DNA from: Monocercomonoides exilis | Lineage: Eukaryota; Preaxostyla; Oxymonadida; Polymastigidae | Assembly: GCA_001643675.2 (NCBI GenBank) | Contig: LSRY02000009.1 | Location: 1,556,001-1,620,000, forward strand | Reading direction: 5' to 3' | Length of the DNA: 64,000 bases | Part shown: positions 13,801 through 26,073 of the stretch, in pieces | Numbering within the stretch: the stretch's first letter is position 1 | How the letters are laid out: each line of letters begins with the position of its first letter | The notes under the pieces: model-generated | The model's input: the letters and a program-made list of their open reading frames with translations, nothing else | What the model was told of the DNA's origin: nothing | The model's database searches: none | Made by a program: the position numbers and the translations under genes

Positions 13801-16800
13801 GAAGAAGAGGAAGAGGAAGAAGAGGGAGTAGATTCATCAACTGGATTCAGAACAGGCGGAGGCGTTGTCTGCAGACTTTGTGGAAACTCACTCGAAATAG
13901 AATAAGAATGTTGTGTATGACTTGGCTGATGAGGGTAGAAGACACTTCCATTCACAAGTGTTGCATTTATGATTGATATTTCATCGAAAATGGCTGAAAA
14001 TGAAGAAGAAGAAGAAGAAGAATCAACTGAAGTGAAGTCAAAGACGCTATCAAAGAAATATGAATCATTCACTTTCACATCTTTCACATCCAAAATTGTA
14101 TTTTTCACAGTCAAAATGTTTCTTCCTTCAAAATTTTCTGCTTTCAATTTTTCCACATTCAACTGTTTGACCCCCTCCACACTGAAAAGAGGTTGATTCT
14201 CTGATTTGATAGAAGAAATGGAGAAATTGCGAATTTCAGTAAGATTTCCGTTGTTCAAAGAGAACACTGATCGTGTTGAAGAAATGTTGTTCAGCGAAAA
14301 CGAAGAAAATTTCAGAATTTTCACATTTTGCGAATGGAAAAAGGAAGATGAAACAGAAACATTAACAAAGGATAATGTTGATAGAGACGCAGTTTCTGTT
14401 GATTGGACATCAAAAACTTGTTTGTTAAGCTCAATAAACTTGAATGTGCAGTCAGAAACAGACAAATTTCCATCCAGTGATGAAATTAATGATGAGTTTA
14501 TCTGGTTATTCAGCAAAGAGCCATCAAAAATGCATCTTTTGAGGTTTAATTCACCTTCTGCCTCACAAATGAAGCTGAGTTGAGAAAGAGACAAGCTTGA
14601 TTGGAAGATAAAATCTATGCTTTCTATAGACACATCTCCTGATGTTGCTATCACTGCATTTGCTGTTATTCTTGTTCTTTCTCCTCTTTCTCCTTCTCCT
14701 TCTTCTCTTCCTCCTTCTCTTCGTCCTTCACTTTCTTCACTTTCTTCACTAAAACTCTCAATTCTTCCTTCCACCTCCACTTCTGCCTCCAATTTCGTCT
14801 CTGCCACAACCGAAATTCCACTCAACAAAATCGAATATGCACCAAATTTTGCTCCTTCTTCAGAAACAACCACGTTTTTCCTCTTTCCAAAGCCAACATG
14901 CTCAGTTGCTGCTGCTAATGTTAGACAAGGCACATTTTGTGAACCGCAGCTGTTGCAATCTTCACCCAATTTGCCTGAAACAAACACGAAATCTGAGCGA
15001 AAATGCACCAAAAACAGCAAAAGATCCACATCTTCGCTGTTATCCCCTTTTCTTCCGTTAATCGAATCATTTGACTGGAGTGAAGTTTGCTTCAAATCTA
15101 ACAGAAACCGCTGAGTTGTTGCTATTTCTTCTAAATTTGGTGATTGAATGTACAAATCTCTGCCAAATGTCGCTTTATTTCCCAAAAAGCCCAAATGCGA
15201 CAGGGAAAAATTGTCTGCCTTTGAAGGAGAGCAGTTTAAGAAGAGAAACCCACCTCTTCCAATTGAATTGCACTCATTGGAATTGCTTGCCTCACAATTG
15301 ACAGAAGACAGAGAAGTCAACGAAAGCATGCACTCGGGATGCAAAATGAACGAAATGCAGCCACCGAAAGAAGAAGAAGGGGACGAGCAAGCAGAAAAAG
15401 ACGAGTTGTAAATGGTAAGATTGCATTTTGTGTGGGTGTTTGTGTGGCTGAGGCAGGAAGGCACATTTTGAGTGCTGTTGATGCCAGTGAAGGAGCAGCT
15501 GGTGATGTTCAGGAAGAGAATGTGGTTGTTCATTGGATAAAAATGAGTGGGGAATTTGGAGTTGGTTTTTGATTGAGAATTGTCTTCTCCTTTAATTTTT
15601 GATGTTGTTGACTCGGATTCTGAATCATATTTTTCTTCTCTTTTTGCTTTTTCTTCGTCTTCCGCTTCGCATTCAACTTCTTCTTCCGTTTCTTCTTCTT
15701 CTATTGGAGTAAAAGAAGTATATGAAGAAGAAGAGGTATATGAATTACAAGAAAAAGAATTTGAAGAAGAAGATGATGACGACGATGACGATGATGATGA
15801 AGAGGCAGCAGACGGCACAATCTCAATCACTGCCCCCTTCACACTCAGATCGTGAAAGAGAACGTTTTCACACTCAAAAGAATCAGTTTCCTCATTCAAA
15901 ATGATAATCGACTTTTCAGCAGCCACATTTTCATCAATGTCAATTTTCACCCCGTTTATTGAAACACTTCCGGTTTCAATGGAAAGCAAAGGAAAGTGTA
16001 AAGTTTTGTCTGAATTTGAAGAAAATGGAGCAAAAGAACAGGAATTGAGGGTTAATTTGTGGCCAGATGAGGAAATAAATGAAGAATGAGGAGGAGAAGA
16101 AGAAGAAGAAGAAGAAGATGATGAGGAGGAGGAGGAAGAGGAAGAGGAAGAGGAAGAGGAAGAGGAAGAGGAAGAGGAAGAGGAAGAGGAAGAGGAAGAG
16201 GAAGAGGAAGAAGAAAGAGAAGAGGAAGAAAATTGCAAAGGAAAAGAGAAAATGAGTGATTCTAAGTGTAATTCGCCCGTGTTTGTGATGATTGGCTCAT
16301 TGATGCTTGTTTGCTGTGAGGAAATGTCTGAAGGGAAGTGGAGAGTGGATTTGTGGGAGTTTGAGGAAAGAAGAGAAGAAGAAAGAGAAGAGGAAGAAGA
16401 GGATGATGAAGAATAAGATGATGATATTTCACTTTGTGAGCACTTTATGACAAGCCTGTCAAATTTCATAGTCTCCCCAACATTCACACTCTCCACCACT
16501 AACAGCTCCTTCATCGTCATTTCATCTTCTGGAAAATGCCTTCGTGAATATGCCATTGTCAAGCAATGTTCTGTGCTGTTTCCACACCCAATCGCATCAT
16601 AGCCATCTGCACCTGCAAACACCCTTTCGCTCTCAAATCCAACGAGAAATAGCAAAAGATCAACTTTTTCTGTGAAATGTGAGTCATTCCCACAGAATTC
16701 ATTGGGTTCTGACTGAAACGGCATCACATTGAAATTGAATGAGATCGCATTGACTGAGCTGTTCAGCACTTGTGCAGCTATAAACAGGCTTTTCCCACAA

Positions 16801-19038
16801 AATGCATAATTATCTTCAAATCCCACAGAAACAAATCGGAATTGGGGGTTTGCCGGCAAATTTGTATTTAGTTGCTGTTGCAGGCAATCCAGAAACATAA
16901 ATCCCCCTTTGCCCGTCTCGGCGTTTGTCCGGCAATTTTTGACAGTCGTCCCATTTAATTTTAATTGCATTGAATTTGTGAGAGAAATAAACATTACTCC
17001 TCCCTCTTCGCTTGAGTCAGAAAAGCAAGTGTCAAATGAACCAGATTGGATGTCGAGGGAGCCTTCGCTGTCACCTGAAATACGGAAGACTGAAGAAGAA
17101 GCAGAAGAAGAGGAAGAAAAAGAAGATGACGATGAAGAAAATGAAGAAGATGAAGAAGAAGAGGAGGAGGATGATGAAGAAGAAGAAGAAGAAGTATCAG
17201 AATTAGAAGCAAATGACACATTCACATCATTCATCTGAATAGAAGGACGAAATCCTGCACTTGGGAAGCCAGAAAGTGTTACTAATGTTCCAGTTTGGCT
17301 TGAAATGTTCTGAAATTTTGACTGAAAAACGAAAAAATGAGATACGTTTGACAGAAGAGTGAAGATATTTCCTGTGAAAGCAGGTGTGTTTGTGAGAAGG
17401 AGAGAGAAGAATGTCAAGTTAACAATGCCAGACTGAGCATTGACTAAGACATAGTTCAAAGGAGGAGAGGAAGAGGAAGAGGAGAAAGAAGAGGAAGAGG
17501 AAGAAGAAAGAGAAGAAGAAGAAGATGATGATGAATAGCCAAACACATTTGCATTTTTGCTCTCAAACGTCACATTCTCCATCAAAAGTGCCTCGTTTTC
17601 GGTTTGAATCAACACGCCCCCATTTCCAATCAAGCCAGGTATCAACACCTTCACAAACGCAAAAGTTAGTCTTTTCTCGTTCTTTATGATCATTTGCCCT
17701 TCTTCTCCTGTTACAATCTCTTCTCCCACGTCAATCACACTCAAAATGCCATCTGTTCGATTCGTCACCACTTTCACTTCAGTCAAATTCACTTTCTCCC
17801 GAATGTACGAGGATTCTGCTACAAAGATTGTGCACATATCATCATTGCTAATGCCACTTATTCTTCTTCTTCCTCTTCCTCCTTCTCTTTCTCTTTCTCC
17901 ATTTCCTCCTCCTCCTCTCACCAACCTCCTCTCCGCCCCTGGTATCGTCAAACACGCCACCCTAATCTCTCCACAATACAGCACATCTGCCCCAATGTGA
18001 GTCATGCTATTTGCATAAGCAACTTTCCCTGTCCATCCAACGATGAAACGAAACAGGTTGTAATCTGTGTCATTATACAGCCACGTTTCATCCTTTCCCC
18101 AAATCGAATCAGTTTCGTTTCCACTCTCTAAAATTGATTCAAAAAATGGAAAAGTTTGCTTAGAAATCTGAGAATTCAGGTCAATGCCATGGAAAAAGAT
18201 GTCATTTCCGACTGTTGCAAAGTTGTCTGCAAAGCGAAGTTCTGCTAATTGCCAAGCAGAATCATCAGGTGTGTTCATTGTCATGTAGATGGCACCTCCT
18301 CTTCCTCCTCTTCCATTTCCTCTTCCATTTCTTATTTTATTTGTTTTTGTAGTAGTAGTAGTAGTAGTAGTAGTAGAAGAAGAAGAAGAAGAAGAAGAAG
18401 AAGAACTATCATCATCCAATGGATCCATACACGCCACACAACCAGTAAAACTTGTGAACGACACTTTCTCTTCACATGAGCCACACACAACACAACGTGA
18501 GCAATTGTACTCAAATGAGGCACATTCAACACATTCTGAGCATTTGGCACATTTCACACTGTTATCTTCTGCCACTTCGCATTCAGAACACGACTGGCAT
18601 TGCAGACAGGAGATGGGGGAAGAATTGAATGAAGAGGTGGAGATATAAGTATTAGAGGTTGTGTTACCGCAGTTATTATAGCATTTGTCAACTTCTTCAT
18701 TTCCAACTTTCTTTTTCATTCTTCCTCCTTCTCTTTCTCTTTCTCTTTCTCTTTCTCTTTCTCTTTCTCTTTCTCTTTCTCTTTCTCTTTCTCTTTCTCT
18801 TTCTCTTTCTTCATTCCATTTCCCATTCTTTCTTCCTCCCCTTCCTTCTCTTTGCTCTTCGCATTCTCCACATCTTCCACATGGCTTGCAATTCTGACAT
18901 ATTTTCGTTATTCCTCCAGTGATGACAACTGGGTTGAAGTTGTAGCAATGAACATTAATTACTCCTCCTCTTTCTGATTGGGGGCTTTCACACTGAAGGA
19001 AGGAGGTTTTGTTGAGTGTGAGGGCAAAGGGAATGGAA

Positions 19039-19072
<34 letters not shown>

Positions 19073-21782
19073 GTGATGAAGATGAAATGACGCTTGAAAT
19101 GTTTCCTGCTGAGTGAATGTTTGTGAATGAGCCATATTCAATAGAGATGATGTTGATGTTTGAATTGGATGAGTGAGTGCTTGTGAAGTGAGAAGAAGAA
19201 GAAGAAGAAGGAGAAGTTGGAAAATGAGGTGATGGTGATGACGACGACGACGATGATGATGATGAATTTAATGAAGAAGCAGCAGCAGCAGAAGAAGAAG
19301 AAGAATGCAAAGAAGAAGAAGATATATGTTTCAATAAATCTTCATCTTGCACAAAAGCAACCAAAAAAGAACAATCAGAAAGTTTGAAATCCCTCACAGT
19401 CAACTTAATCGCATTGAATTGCCCTCCATTTATCTTCAAAACAGACACAAAATATTCACTTTCTGCTTCAGAATTTGACATCTTTGCACCACAAATCGTC
19501 ACATTCACCAATTCCACCGTGCTTTCCTGGCTCTTCATCAGCAAAAGAGAGGCATGTGGGTGTGAATTATGCACAAACGTTGTCTCATTCACTTTCAACA
19601 CCCCCTTTTCAACAGAAATAAACTGCTCCGCATTTTCTCTCAGCCCTTTCGTCGGCACAATCGAAACACCTTCTCCACACCCACAAACATCCACTTTTTT
19701 GTCCCCCACCACCACTTCTCCTGTTTCCAACTCCTCTCCTCCTCTCAGCTCATCCAGCACCCGCACCACAATCTGTGTGTCTGTGTCACTCGAATTCACA
19801 GCATGTGCCAGCGTCACACACGCATGTCCTGCATTCCACCCACAAATGTCTCCTGTCTCTTCATCTATCGCATCACTTGCTCCTCCTCCTCCTCCTCCAC
19901 TGATGTTTCTGTATCGCAATGGAAGCCATTCAGGCTTCGAATAAACAATGTTGTTCTGCCCGTTCTTCGTCTGATATGCCAGCCGGTTCGAAGACGTGCT
20001 GTTTGTGTAGCTCTCAAAAAACGGTGTTTTGTCGCCACACTTCGCATTGTCGTCCACAAGAAACACATCAACCCCTTTGACATTCCTTTCTCCTCCACTG
20101 CTTGCTTTTTCCAACGTGCTGTTCAGAAAGAGAAGATACTTGAACATCACAATGGCTGCTGCTTCTCCTTCTGTTGATGATGTTGTTGCATGTGATGATG
20201 AGAAAGAGGAAAATGATGATTTTGATGATTTTGATGTCATCCCCATCTCCTGAGGAATTGTCAGCCATATTCCTGCCCCTTGCCACAGAGCAGAACAATC
20301 TCTGAACTCAGCTGCTCGCACACGGAAGAAAGGGCATATGCCCATCGCATGGATTGTCCCGCCTTCCAGTCGGGTTGCTCGTGATGGAGTGAAAGAGGAA
20401 GAGGAAGAAGAGGAAGAAGAAATCAAAGAAGAAGCAGAAGAAGAAGCAGAAGAAGAAGCAGAACTGTCTCTTTGGAAGCATCGGATGTACTTTGTCTCGT
20501 CTATCTGTGCATACGACCAGCTCTCTGGCGGCTCGTCCTGGAACAGCAAAGAGCAGGATGAGTTGCCTGTGACTGTGGAAAGATACACTGCAGACCCAAT
20601 CTCCGCGCTGCAGCTGGTGAAAACACACCCTTCGAACTGCAGGCAGTCTGCTGTCACAACCGCAACAGCCCCGCCGAAGCTTGCTGAGCACTCCACGAAC
20701 TGCGAGCCGATGATGACTGGAGTTAAAATCAGTTCCACACACACTGCCCCTCCCGTCCCTTCTGGTGCGGTGCAGCGGTCGAACAGGCAGTCCCGCACTT
20801 CCACGTTGTAGTGAGGCCCCAGAGAGAGATAGATGGCACCACCAGACGCGCCAGTGCAGCTGTGCCATTCACACGATGTGAAGGTGAATGTCTCGTTCAG
20901 CTGGCTCTGGATTCGATCCATGGAAGAGTTGTCGTGATACGCTTCGTTCGAAAATGAATTGCGATTGCATGCTGTAAAAGACGTATTGAACGCTGAAAGC
21001 GAAGAAAATCCCGAATTTATGTCTCCTGCGACTCCCCCATAAATCACATCCGACACACTCTCGAATCTGCTCCCACTAATAATCGTCTTCCACAACTCAT
21101 TCCCCCATTCTCTTCTTCCGAGCCCCTCTCCGTTCCCTGCTCTCCTGCTCATGTTCCGCATCTCGCATAAATCCACCTTCCACTCCCCTCTCCTCAAATC
21201 TCCCAAAAACGGACCACTACACAGTTCCATGCACTCAAACGAGCTCTGCTCAACACGCACTCTCCCAACATTCAACCCTCCATTTTCCTCCTCGCAATCT
21301 TGTACGAGCGGCCAGACTGCGCAGTTTGGATGCCTTGTTATTAAAGAAAAATTGTTTAGTATGATTAAACCATCTTTTAATTGGAGTTGGCTTTTTTCGA
21401 TAAATTTAAAAAGACATAATGAAGAAGTTTTCATATATAGGAAAGATCCATCTTTAACAATTACTGTGTTTTCATTGTCGACGAATACCAATTCAGCATA
21501 TCCAATAATGAGCGAAGAATTTGATACAGTAAAATTTGTATTAATTTCTGTTTTTGTGCAAGAACTATAAAAATTATCTATTCCTTTGGTAAATTTTGAA
21601 TGTATTGTTGCGCGTTTGTTTTTCGTAGTATTAAAGAAATTAAGATCTTCATGGCCAAAAAGCAACGTTTTCTTTTCTATTTTTGCTCTGTCCTGAATGA
21701 AATCGTCCAAGCTGTTGGAAAGTTCTCCAAAATTTGTAAAACACAATAAGGAACCGATGAAAATAAAACTCGCTGAAATCAT
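10833..21782 (-). CDS. 3,649-residue Pmp-like surface protein with poly-serine tracts and charged cytoplasmic tail
   Basis: A single open frame of nearly 11 kb runs from ATG to TAA without an intron. It begins with a hydrophobic signal-like segment (SASFIFIGSLLCF). The ectodomain repeats glycine-pair beta-helix strands (ASGGAIYL, GTGGAVCV, GRGGFLFL) and four CG...C modules near residues 647 (CGWNAGHAC), 1270, 1735 and 2283 (CGSQNVPC), each preceded by an aromatic-rich FLV.F or FIVGW phrase. A cysteine-rich insert lies at about residues 951-1121. Long serine runs interrupt the helix and look like loop expansions. A membrane helix near residues 3108-3135 (VIALIAVGFVCLVVIVVLIV) precedes a cytoplasmic tail of about 510 residues, serine-rich and then extremely Lys/Glu-rich. 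A cell-surface location is inferred; function is unknown. The tandem arrangement with the gene at 3584-9908 points to local duplication. Confidence 0.88.
16090..16215. repeat. AGG/AAG purine tract encoding poly-serine on the minus strand
   Basis: An almost pure run of GAGGAA units on the plus strand reads as over forty serine codons (TCC, TCT) in the giant gene. Similar shorter tracts occur at about 13655-13830, 17090-17195, 17460-17530, 18380-18410 and 19040-19280. The repeat unit stays a multiple of three, so length changes would keep the frame. Confidence 0.9.
18725..18812. repeat. CTTTCT hexanucleotide repeat encoding Arg-Glu dipeptides
   Basis: About fourteen copies of CTTTCT (plus strand) lie inside the giant surface-protein gene and translate on the minus strand as an alternating Glu-Arg run inside the cysteine-rich insert. 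Hexanucleotide length changes would add or remove dipeptides without a frameshift. Confidence 0.9.
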
Positions 21783-22123
21783 AAGTGCTTTCAGAAATAA
21801 TCAGCAATTTGTAAAAGAAACGTTGTTTTCATCGATAATGGGTATGAACACTTCAGTAAATTATTATTTGCAAACGAGATTAATTGCGTTGACTATATAT
21901 TTCCAACAGATTATATAACTTTATCCTTTTCAACTTCGATATTTTTTCTCAGTTTTTCCATTAAAATATATTTTGAAAAAATCTTTTTCAAAAAAATAAA
22001 TTGAAGAATTATCAGATTCAATTCAATGTTTCGTAAATGAAATGGCGAGAAAGAAGCCTTCAACACTGAAAAATTGATGAATCTTTCATAATACTTCAAC
22101 TCTACTCATTTGTTTTCTTTTCT
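21783..22123. other. Spacer upstream of the giant gene and downstream of eS4
   Basis: A+T-rich sequence that must include the promoter of the minus-strand giant gene and the 3' end of the eS4 transcript. No further gene, TATA-like consensus or repeat could be supported. Confidence 0.5.
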
Positions 22124-23179
22124 TTAGTTGCTCTTCTTCAACCTGATAGCTCTATCCTCCATCTTTGAGATACGGATACCCTTGTTCTTTGGAATAGAGA
22201 TCCATGGCATAGCTCCTTTTCCAATCACAAACACGTAATTTTGACGTGTGGCAAATGAATTTCCACCCAAATCTTTGATGTGAACAATCTCGTGCGATCC
22301 AGGATGCTTCTCTTTTGTGGTTATCATTCCAATACGACCAGCGTTCCGACCACCAGTTGCCATGCAAATGTTTCCGACCTCAAACTTGATCCAATCTGAA
22401 ATCTTCTTTGTCTTCAAGTTGATACGAACTGTGTCATTAACCTTGATCTTTGGATCTGGGAAGCGGAAAGTGCGTCCATCGTGGGTAACGCAGTATGGAA
22501 TGCTTCTGAATCCAAGAGCAACGCGTTGTACTTTTCCAAGTTTGTACTATATTAATTTTATTTGTTGTATGTTGAAAGAATGATTGTTTGAAGTAATTTC
22601 GAAAAGAAAAAAGAATTTCAAACAGTTGCTTCCTCCGGGCGAATCCTGTGGAGAAGGAATCTTCCTTTCACATCATACAACAAACGGAAATGCTCGTTAG
22701 TTTTTGGAATTGAAATAACATCTGAAACAAGAAGAATTTTTAAAATGATGAAATATTCGTTTAAGAAATGAAACACATAAATAAGTACGCAACAAAAAGA
22801 AATTGCGATGCACACCTTGGAATCCAAGTGGGTATGTTGGATCTGTGCGAACAACACCATCAACCAAAACGTTTCTGTGATGCATAACCATTCCAGCTTC
22901 TCTTCCAGTAAGTGCATAGTGAAGACGATTTCTGAGCACAATAATTGCTGGGATGCATTCTCTTGATTTGTGTGGTCCGGGTGATGGTTTTGGTGCCTAT
23001 GATTAAAAACATTCAAGTCGCGAATTTTCCACAATTAAAAAATAATTGAAGAAGTTAATAAAAATTCAACAAAAATATTCCAAAATTCATGTGCGTACCC
23101 ATGTTCCACCAAGCTTGTTCAGCATCCAGTGACGTGGTGCGGCTAAACGTTTCAAGTGCTTCTTTGGTCCTCTCACCAT
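22124..23179 (-). CDS. RPS4: 40S ribosomal protein eS4, four exons
   Basis: Four exons join in phase: 23179-23099, 22996-22816, 22721-22624 and 22546-22124, giving about 260 residues, the usual size of eS4. The N-terminus starts [15 protein letters not shown], then [11 protein letters not shown] in the S4 RNA-binding part, [11 protein letters not shown], and a C-terminal KOW-like part with [29 protein letters not shown] and [11 protein letters not shown]. All three introns (102, 94 and 77 nt) follow GT-AG, with donors GTACGC, GTGTGC and GTTTGA. The protein is a core small-subunit component in the cytoplasm. The gene ends at TAA exactly where the family ends, which is evidence for standard stop-codon use. 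It lies 244 bp downstream of eL13 on the same strand. Confidence 0.96.
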
Positions 23180-23423
23180 TGTTGTATTTTGATCCAAAAT
23201 TTTCCCCTATTCATTAAAGTGCTTGTGCAATGGGTGTGATCATAAAATTTTTGTGTTTTAGATTGGCAAAATATAATTACAAAAACAAGTTGATGAAGAA
23301 TAAATATTGTACAAAATATTTGATTAACAAGAAGTTAAAATGAGAATTTGCTTCCTGTTAGTTTTTGGGAAATGTTAGTTATGAATTGATCTCAAAGAAC
23401 TTATAAATGAAAGATTATGAGAT

Positions 23424-24226
23424 TTACTTTCCTCCTTTCTTCTGACCTTTCTTATCTCCACCTTTCACTGCCTTCAAAAGCTTCTTCTCTTTCTTCTGCT
23501 TTCTCTCCTTCTTCACCTTTGGTTTCTTCTCCTTTTTAACTTTTGGCTTTCTCTTTGGAGCATCAATGGCAGCAACACGTTTTGAGTCTCCTGAAATCTT
23601 CAAAATCTGTCCACGTAATTGCTTTTTCTCTGTGGCAGCAGGATTGACAATAATACGTGAGCGATAAGCCTTTAATCTGTTAATATTCTCCAATCTTTCA
23701 GTTCTGCGACGATGATCAATTGAAATGCAAAAACGTTTTGCCATGACCTGTGAAATTTTTGCTTTCTATGAATATGAAGTGTGATTTGCATGAAATATTT
23801 TTCAAAAAAAAAGTTTTATCTCACAAATAATCAAATTCAAACTTTCAATTCAGCAAGGGAATATCCACGTCCCTCTCTAACTTTCATGTTGTAACGTTGA
23901 GTGGGGCAGTGAATAACTGGACGGAACTCTCCATCAAATGGACGTGGGAAAATCTTTCTTGCTTTCTTAAAACGATGGATTCTAAAAAAAATTTTTTATT
24001 TATAAATAATTGTCGTTGAATGAAATGTGCGAAAAAACGAGGGGGAAATAAATATTATTCACATTAACTTTTTAATAAGATAACATTTAAAATAGAAAGC
24101 ATACCTACGGCGCAATTTCTTTCCAGCTTGGTCAAAATATGTTCTCACCAAACCCTTCTGGGAAGTGTTCTGATTCCAATGTTTGCGCAAATGTACGCTT
24201 TGAATAACGTTATTCTTTGAGACCAT
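23424..24226 (-). CDS. RPL13: 60S ribosomal protein eL13, three exons
   Basis: Exons 24226-24105, 23981-23843 and 23747-23424 join in phase to give about 194 residues. The N-terminus ([14 protein letters not shown], then [15 protein letters not shown]) matches the eL13 start, the middle has [17 protein letters not shown] and [13 protein letters not shown], and the third exon holds [19 protein letters not shown]. The last 45 residues are a lysine-rich tail. Introns are 123 and 95 nt with donors GTATGC and GTTTGA and AG acceptors. eL13 is a large-subunit ribosomal protein that binds 25S/28S rRNA. The stop is TAA. Together with eS4 this forms a small ribosomal-protein cluster. Confidence 0.95.
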
Positions 24227-24852
24227 TGTAAACGGATCGCTTTCGGCAGACGAGAAACAAAAGTGTCCTGTTGAAGGGCCGTATTACGGCTTTTAATGAT
24301 CAGCAAAATTTTTATGGAAATATGGGTTGAAATTTTATTTGTTAATTTTTTGTTTGATATTTAGATGTATAAAAATATTCATATTATGATCATTAAAAAA
24401 GTTTTAAGAAAATTTTCAAATTCTTTTATACAATTTGAAAATTTGGAGATAAGAAAAGTAAAAGTACCAAAAATATTTCCAATTAAACTTTCCTTCAAAC
24501 AAATATGTGAAAAAATGAAAGAATCAAAAATAACTGAAATGAAGTATTGTAGTCTGTGTTCACTGTGTGCACTTGCTCAAGTGCATAAATTTGGTACGTT
24601 ACTGAATGGATTGATTCTGAAAAATTAAAGCACGCACAAAAAATAACGATTAATTTATAACATTATTCAATTTCGCATCAAAATGATAATAAATATATTA
24701 ATAAAATAAATAAATAAATAAAAATTGAATTAATTTTTGCATGCACCATTCTTTCTTTCCTTTCAACAATTATTTTAAAAATAAATTTAATTTCTCTCAT
24801 TTCTTCAGAATTTAGCTTTATTTTTTCTAATAAATTTTTTATAAATATTTTT
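24227..24852. other. Spacer upstream of eL13, containing one doubtful plus-strand ORF
   Basis: The first part should hold the eL13 promoter. At 24365-24628 an 87-codon plus-strand frame ends in a cysteine cluster (YCSLCSLCALAQVHKFG) that resembles the CxxC...CALAQ signature of PLAC8-type proteins. The rest of that family's domain is not visible and the frame is very A+T-rich, so it may be a remnant or an exon. Near 24700 there is a short TAAATAAA run. Confidence 0.35.
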
Positions 24853-25380
24853 TCATTTAAAAAATGTTGCACACTGAGAAAAAGCAAGTGCTGATCCTGT
24901 GTCATACGGATAGCCAGATCCAAAATATGAGCAGCCAGGAAAGCCAATTGGACCTAAAATTATTAAAAAATAGGAAGAAGAAACAAAAACGAAATGTCAT
25001 GGAGGATGTTTTTAGTTCAAAGCATACCTCCATATGAACCAAATGGAAACTCTGAGTTGAAAAAAGAATTAATTGAATTTGGAAAATATTTTTGGGGAGA
25101 AAAAAACCGAATTCGAAGAAAAAAATATTGAAGAATCATAAATTTGTAATTTATTTTCCACACTCAAACAAGGATTTCCGCTTCCCATGAATGCAGAATT
25201 ATCATTAAAAGCAGCAGATCCAAAGGTTCTCATTGCTGGTGTATATCCTTTTCAATAAAGGTCAGTAAAAAAGCATGTTGAATAGAAAAAGATGGAAGCT
25301 TAAATACCAACAGTGCACGCAGGAGAAAACCGAGATTGTGGTTGCCATGGGAAAATGTTTGACCTGGTTGGAAGGTTCAT
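24853..25380 (-). CDS. Small glycine- and aromatic-rich hypothetical protein, four exons
   Basis: Four blocks join in phase on the minus strand: 25380-25308, 25247-25164, 25051-25028 and 24953-24853, giving 93 residues with no recognised domain. The text is compositionally coherent (FPWQPQSRFSPACTVG, MRTFGSAAFNDNSAFMGSG, FPFGSYGGPIGFPGC, YFGSGYPYDTGSALAF). One exon would be only 24 nt. Donors are GTATTT, GTGTGG and GTATGC, and the intron lengths (60, 112 and 74 nt) fit the neighbouring genes. A further upstream exon at 25595-25549 could join at the same acceptor and lengthen it to 110 residues. Transcript evidence would be needed to settle the start. Confidence 0.45.
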
Positions 25381-26073
25381 AGCTCTGTTGAAATATTTGG
25401 TATTGATATTTCGAATTTTTTTAAATTTTTTTTAAAATTCATCAAAAATAATTTCGATATAAAATTTCATTAAAACAAATAATAAAGAAAGAAAAATTAC
25501 AAATACGGTTTATTAATTAATTAATATAAAGCTAAAACGATTTCAAACAGAGTGTCGCATTCAAGATCTTCTTCAAATGAGCAAATCGGAGGCATTCCCT
25601 AAAATCTGCAGAAATAAACAGTGTATCAAAAACAATAATATCATACGCAATCTTCGTCAAGGCATTTAAGAACAAAAATTAACCGTAAAAGCGCAGAAAT
25701 CAACATTTGCATTTTTTGGAAACTGTAAACATTTGATCGCCAAATCCCACCAATTCTTCAAATTCCTGTAAAAATACAGTTATTTTTTTTCAATTCTATG
25801 TTTCAATAAGCTCTCTTGCACTAATTACTGTAATATGGTATGGTAAAAGCTTTTTGTATTCAAAATATGATGCTAAAAAGAAAAGATCATTTCTCTTTTT
25901 TCACAATGTAGATGAAAGTTAAATACGAGAACAACTTTCATTATGGAAATGGCCAACTAGAAAAAACATACTTTCACATCTGTTTCAAATGAATATGGCA
26001 AATTGAACAATAATTAAAGAATTTGATCAAAAATGCCCCAGTATTTCTTTTTTCTTTTAAACATTTGAATTTT
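25381..26073. other. Spacer with possible unassigned minus-strand exons
   Basis: Two minus-strand stretches look exon-like: about 25770-25690 (NLKNWWDLAIKCLQFPKN) and about 25611-25535 (FRECLRFAHLKKILNATL), each flanked by plausible AG acceptors. I could not connect them in phase to a start codon, and the second overlaps the alternative first exon of the small gene downstream. The right end should include the promoter of the DnaJ gene. Confidence 0.35.

Noticed and set aside
18725-18812. CRISPR-like array
   Set aside because: A simple hexanucleotide repeat without spacers, inside a eukaryotic coding frame.
11113-20868. Many plus-strand ORFs of 60-200 codons rich in Glu, Leu, Ser or His
   Set aside because: They are antisense shadows of the 3,649-codon minus-strand gene, created by its purine/pyrimidine repeats.
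22124-24226. Non-standard genetic code (TAA/TAG as Gln), as in some oxymonads
   Set aside because: eS4 and eL13 end at TAA at the family's normal C-terminus, and the giants end in TAG and TAA after thousands of codons without either.
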